DNA of 9,894 bases from Chitinophagales bacterium. GTDB lineage: Bacteria > Bacteroidota > Bacteroidia > Chitinophagales > UBA10324. Below are positions 7,137 through 9,894 of the stretch, piece by piece. The first letter of the stretch is position 1, and each line of letters opens with the position of its first letter. The stretch is taken from NCBI GenBank assembly GCA_013695715.1, contig JACCZZ010000082.1:1-9894 (forward strand), given 5' to 3'. The position numbers were made by a program, and so were the translations under genes. The notes under the pieces were generated by a model, which was given only the letters and a program-made list of their open reading frames with translations, was not told where the DNA came from and made no database searches.

Positions 7137-7221
7137 TCACCTAACCCGTTAATTACGCTTTATAACAATTACTAACTAAATTTTAGCATGCAACGCTGCA
7201 AGGCGCTTTGTTTTTCAATTT

Positions 7222-8985
7222 ATGCAAATCCTCTTTTCTTACCTTAAAAAATACTGGAAATTATTGGTTCTCGCACTTGTGCTTGCAGCAATTAATCAGA
7301 TCTTTTCCATGCTCGATCCCTTTATTCTTGGAAAGATGATCGACAGTTTCGCAAATAAATTACAGAAGCTTTCGAAAGATGAATTTTTCGAAGGTGTAAC
7401 GAAGAGCCTGTTATTGCTCATCGGAGTAGCGATGGTATCGCGAATAGCGAAAAACTTCCAGGATTATTTTTTAAATGTCATCATTCAAAAGACTGGTGCA
7501 GATATTTATTCTGATGGCATCGAGCATTCTCTGGAACTGCCATACGAAGTATTTGAAGATCAGCGCAGCGGTGAAACTCTGGGCATGCTGCAGAAGGTGC
7601 GCACTGATATGGAAAAGCTTATGACTTCACTGGTAAATGTTTTATTCACCTCTATTATAGGTATCATTTGGGTTGTTATCTATTCTGTTCGGGTTTACTG
7701 GGTTATTGCTCCAATCTATTTTTCAGCAATTCCCATAATTGGAATCATCAGCTCGATACTTAGCAGGAAAATAAAAAAGATGCAGAAACAGATTGTAGCA
7801 GAGACAACAGCATTGGCAGGAGCCACAACGGAATCTTTACGCAACATTGAGCTGGTGAAAAGCCTAGGGCTTGCACAACAGGAGATCACTCATCTGAATA
7901 GCACTACAGCTAAAATTCTTGGCCTTGAACTTAAAAAAGTTCGTTACGTGCGGAGTCTCAGCTTTGTACAGGGCACATGTGTTAATTTTCTCAGGGTATC
8001 TATCCTGGGGGTGATGATGTATCTCATCTTTTCTCAAAAAATAACAGTGGGTGAATTTACTACCCTATTCATCTATTCTTTCTTCATCTTCGGTCCGTTG
8101 CAGGAACTGGGGAACATTATAAATGTGTATCGTGAAGCCGAAGTGTCCCTGGCAAATTTTAAACAGATCATGGAAACTCCGAAAGAATTTAAACCACTAA
8201 AGCCATCACAAATAGGTCCCATAGATCATCTTGAATTTGAAGGTGTTTCCTTCAAACATCAGAGTTCTAAACATCATGCATTAAAAAATATTTCTTTTAC
8301 TGCAACTAAGGGCGAAACACTGGCCTTTGTAGGCCCAAGCGGATCAGGTAAAACAACCCTGGTTAAATTACTTGTTGGATTGTATAAACCAGAGTCTGGA
8401 ACCATTCTATACAATGGTGTGGAAGGAAAAGACATTGACCTTGATGAATTACGGGAAGAGATCGGATTCGTAACACAGGATACCCAATTATTTTCTGGAA
8501 CAATCAAAGAAAATCTGCTTTTTGTTAATCCTAATGCTACTGACGAGCAGATTATGGAAGTTTTGCAAAAAGCCTCTTGTCAAAGCCTGCTCAATCGTGC
8601 AGATAAGGGTATAGATACCATGATCGGGGAAGGCGGTGTAAAGGTTTCTGGTGGAGAAAAACAACGCCTGTCTGTGGCAAGAGCACTTCTAAGAAATCCA
8701 ACCCTCATGGTTTTTGATGAAGCCACTTCAGCACTTGATTCACTTACTGAAGAAGAGATAACAGCTACCATCCGGCAAGTTTCTATCAATCAGAAACAGA
8801 TTACTATCATGATAGCACATCGACTTTCAACCATCATGCACGCTGATAAAATATATGTACTGGAAAGGGGGAAAATTATAGAAGAGGGACGTCACGAATC
8901 ACTGGTTGCTGAGAAAGGATTATATTATGCAATGTGGCGCCAGCAAATAGGAGAACGCAAATACGCCAGGGAAACAGCTGTATAA
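7222..8985 (+). CDS. Half-size ABC exporter (transmembrane domain fused to ATPase), substrate unknown
   Basis: A 587-residue MsbA/Atm1-architecture exporter that works as a dimer in the inner membrane. Seen: an N-terminal six-helix transmembrane domain (about 1-315; clear hydrophobic segments near 13-30, 62-74, 138-156, 161-180, 250-270 and 278-292). The nucleotide-binding domain runs from about 335, with an A-loop region near LEFEGVSFKHQ (337-347), Walker A GPSGSGKT (371-378), Q-loop Gln419 (VTQDTQLF), signature VSGGEKQR (475-482), Walker B LMVFDE (495-500, catalytic Glu500) and H-loop His533. All residues needed for ATP hydrolysis are present. The signature is VSGGE rather than the usual LSGGQ, a variant also common in exporters of the Atm1 group. 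Family knowledge allows lipid, peptide or drug export; the neighbours do not narrow it. It starts 110 bases after ffh at ATG 7222, without Shine-Dalgarno, and converges on the secreted coiled-coil gene. Not claimed as msbA. Confidence 0.93.
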   Translation: MQILFSYLKKYWKLLVLALVLAAINQIFSMLDPFILGKMIDSFANKLQKLSKDEFFEGVTKSLLLLIGVAMVSRIAKNFQDYFLNVIIQKTGADIYSDGIEHSLELPYEVFEDQRSGETLGMLQKVRTDMEKLMTSLVNVLFTSIIGIIWVVIYSVRVYWVIAPIYFSAIPIIGIISSILSRKIKKMQKQIVAETTALAGATTESLRNIELVKSLGLAQQEITHLNSTTAKILGLELKKVRYVRSLSFVQGTCVNFLRVSILGVMMYLIFSQKITVGEFTTLFIYSFFIFGPLQELGNIINVYREAEVSLANFKQIMETPKEFKPLKPSQIGPIDHLEFEGVSFKHQSSKHHALKNISFTATKGETLAFVGPSGSGKTTLVKLLVGLYKPESGTILYNGVEGKDIDLDELREEIGFVTQDTQLFSGTIKENLLFVNPNATDEQIMEVLQKASCQSLLNRADKGIDTMIGEGGVKVSGGEKQRLSVARALLRNPTLMVFDEATSALDSLTEEEITATIRQVSINQKQITIMIAHRLSTIMHADKIYVLERGKIIEEGRHESLVAEKGLYYAMWRQQIGERKYARETAV

Positions 8986-9021
8986 AAAAAACTGCGTCCC
9001 GGTTTAAACCGGGACGCAGTT
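8984..9021 (-). terminator. Strong intrinsic terminator for the minus-strand gene, shared palindrome between convergent genes
   Basis: Bases 8990-9021 are a perfect 32-base palindrome. The arms are AACTGCGTCCCGG and its complement, with TTTAAA at the centre. On the minus strand the hairpin is followed directly by a T-run (the A-run at 8984-8991 on the plus strand), the classic form for transcription coming from the gene that ends at 9055. On the plus strand no T-run follows, so any effect on exporter transcription would depend on the hairpin alone. Confidence 0.9.
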
Positions 9022-9054
9022 ACAATTCACGCTTAAAAATCTTTTGTTCCTGCT

Positions 9055-9555
9055 TTATTTATTAGGCGGTGTTTGATTGTTGTTATTCATATTATTATTG
9101 TTATCGTTGTCCATTCCTGCTTCAGGCTTGCCATATTTCTTCTTCATTCTTTTATAATCTTGTTTCAGAGAAGACAGTTGAGCTTTAAGGTTAGTTTTCA
9201 TTCTATCCATTTCATCTTCAGACATCGAACCTCTCTTGTCTCTATACGATGCCATGTCAGCTCTGATGCGCTCCATCTTAGATTGCAAACTTTCCATGTC
9301 TGCCTTCATTAGGGGATCAGTAGAGTTCGCAGCACGGTTTTTTACATGCGTATACATTTCATTGAATTGGCTCATCCGCTTGTTATAATCCTTTTGCATT
9401 TTATCCTTAGAATCATCAGAAGCAGTTGCTGTTCTCACATCTTTCTGATCGGTATTGGTAGGAGTTTGCTGTGCAAATGAAAATTGAACAGCAGAGACAA
9501 AAAGAAAGCTAAGAAATGCGGTAAGCAAGGAAGATTTTAATCTTAAAGTTTTCAT
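9055..9555 (-). CDS. Exported coiled-coil protein with Asn-rich tail, function unknown
   Basis: I do not recognise a named family. Seen in 166 residues: a Sec signal peptide (MKTLRLKSSLLTAFLSFLFV, then SAVQFSFA, with likely cleavage after Ala28 before QQTP); a polar linker (29-50); a long charged helical stretch (about 50-141) rich in Lys, Asp, Glu, Met and Arg with heptad-like hydrophobic spacing, likely a coiled coil; and a low-complexity tail (about 148-166) with runs of Asn. There is no lipobox cysteine, so the mature protein is probably periplasmic or secreted and soluble. The open frame extends 29 codons upstream to 9642, but ATG 9555 puts the signal peptide at the N-terminus. Small helical periplasmic proteins (Skp/OmpH-like or Spy-like chaperones) have a similar outline, but no diagnostic motif is present, so this is not asserted. 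A strong terminator follows and the gene is divergent from another exported protein. Confidence 0.82.
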   Translation of the reverse strand: MKTLRLKSSLLTAFLSFLFVSAVQFSFAQQTPTNTDQKDVRTATASDDSKDKMQKDYNKRMSQFNEMYTHVKNRAANSTDPLMKADMESLQSKMERIRADMASYRDKRGSMSEDEMDRMKTNLKAQLSSLKQDYKRMKKKYGKPEAGMDNDNNNNMNNNNQTPPNK

Positions 9556-9680
9556 TTCAGTTGGTTTTTTGATTAAAGAACCGTGTTTACATAAAACATA
9601 CCAAAATTGGAGATGATAGATTTTAGTCTCTGTAATTACCATATAACTCTATCATGTACAACGTTAATCATATGCAATAC

Positions 9681-9711
9681 TTCTATAAAATATTATAGAA
9701 CTTCTATTCTA
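9681..9711. repeat. Inverted repeat with extra TTCTAT copy in the divergent intergenic region
   Basis: TTCTATAA (9681-9688) and TTATAGAA (9693-9700) form a perfect 8-bp inverted repeat around AATA. A further TTCTATTCTA starts at 9702, giving three TTCTAT-type half-sites (two direct, one inverted) within about 27 bases. The cluster lies about 40 bases upstream of the -33 box of the right-hand promoter and between two divergent genes for exported proteins. It could be an operator, but A/T-rich intergenic DNA makes such repeats fairly easily. Confidence 0.4.
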
Positions 9712-9741
9712 AAATCAGTTAAATTTTTTTTATAGGCAACC

Positions 9742-9772
9742 TTTGGTTTATTCATCCTATTGGTTACATTTG
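9742..9772 (+). promoter_or_regulatory. Consensus Bacteroidota promoter for the gene starting at 9824
   Basis: The -33 box TTTG (9742-9745) and the -7 box TACATTTG (9765-9772, exact TAnnTTTG) are separated by 19 bases, the consensus arrangement. Transcription would begin near 9779, leaving a leader of about 45 bases before ATG 9824. This is the best promoter match in the window. Confidence 0.75.
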
Positions 9773-9823
9773 ATGCTCGCATTACAATTAATCTTTCACT
9801 CACCTTAAAATTCAAAAAAATCT

Positions 9824-9894
9824 ATGAAAAGACTTTCCATGCTAATCATGTTGGTAGCATTGCTCGGCATCAATGCGTTTGCACAAACCAACAA
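9824..9894 (+). CDS. Exported protein, N-terminal fragment (signal peptide only)
   Basis: Twenty-three codons are visible before the window ends: MKRLSMLIMLVALLGINAFA followed by QTN. This is a complete Sec signal peptide: a positive N-terminus (Lys2, Arg3), a hydrophobic core (5-15) and the cleavage motif AFA before Gln21. There is no lipobox cysteine, so the product is likely periplasmic, outer-membrane or secreted. Start choice is supported by the good promoter about 50 bases upstream and by the A-rich leader CAAAAAAATCT. Nothing of the mature protein can be read, so its function is unknown. It is divergent from the coiled-coil exported protein, with a 268-base shared regulatory region. 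Confidence 0.75.
   Translation, partial: MKRLSMLIMLVALLGINAFAQTN

Noticed and set aside
9073..9312. Hydrophobic plus-strand frame opposite the coiled-coil gene (could look like a membrane peptide)
   Set aside because: The Ile/Val-rich start is the complement of the Asn codon run, and the rest mirrors the Lys/Met-rich coiled coil.
9556..9642. N-terminal extension of the coiled-coil protein (29 more codons)
   Set aside because: It would bury the clear signal peptide inside the protein; ATG 9555 is the natural start.

Overview
The window looks like ordinary chromosome from a Bacteroidota bacterium, probably a Chitinophagia/Cytophagia-type lineage. Three things point there. The primary sigma factor is the short Bacteroidota form without region 1.1, starting with the typical [11 protein letters not shown]-terminus. 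Candidate promoters match the Bacteroidota -33/-7 pattern (TTTG ... TAnnTTTG) rather than TTGACA/TATAAT. Most genes start without a clear Shine-Dalgarno sequence in A/T-rich leaders. A futalosine-pathway menaquinone gene (mqnD) fits Bacteroidota that lack the classical men pathway, but the exact order is an inference. No rRNA, tRNA, CRISPR, insertion sequence or phage gene was seen.

Left part (1-2000): the 5' end of a maf-type nucleotide pyrophosphatase gene on the minus strand, then mqnD and a DPM1-like family-2 glycosyltransferase on the plus strand. Middle (2000-4500): a long LptF/LptG-family permease (minus) converges on the glycosyltransferase and is divergent, with a 15-base gap, from a 208-residue protein of unknown function (plus). 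That protein in turn converges on a small START-like/SRPBCC protein (minus). Right-centre (4740-7111): the primary sigma factor rpoD/sigA with its own promoter and a strong intrinsic terminator, followed by ffh, the SRP GTPase. Right (7222-9894): a half-size ABC exporter, then a convergent gene for a secreted coiled-coil protein with an Asn-rich tail. The two share a 32-base perfect palindrome that is a textbook terminator for the minus-strand gene. The last 270 bases hold a divergent regulatory region and the first 23 codons of another exported protein.

Gene order alternates strand often, so most genes appear to be single transcription units rather than one operon. Shared themes are core information processing (sigma factor, SRP) and envelope biogenesis (Lpt permease, glycosyltransferase, exporter, exported proteins). 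I do not see a convincing new multi-gene system. The items most worth checking are the unknown 208-residue protein beside the Lpt permease, the leader mini-frame of that permease, and the exported coiled-coil protein with its divergent neighbour. Several start sites differ from the longest open frame and are re-assigned below.
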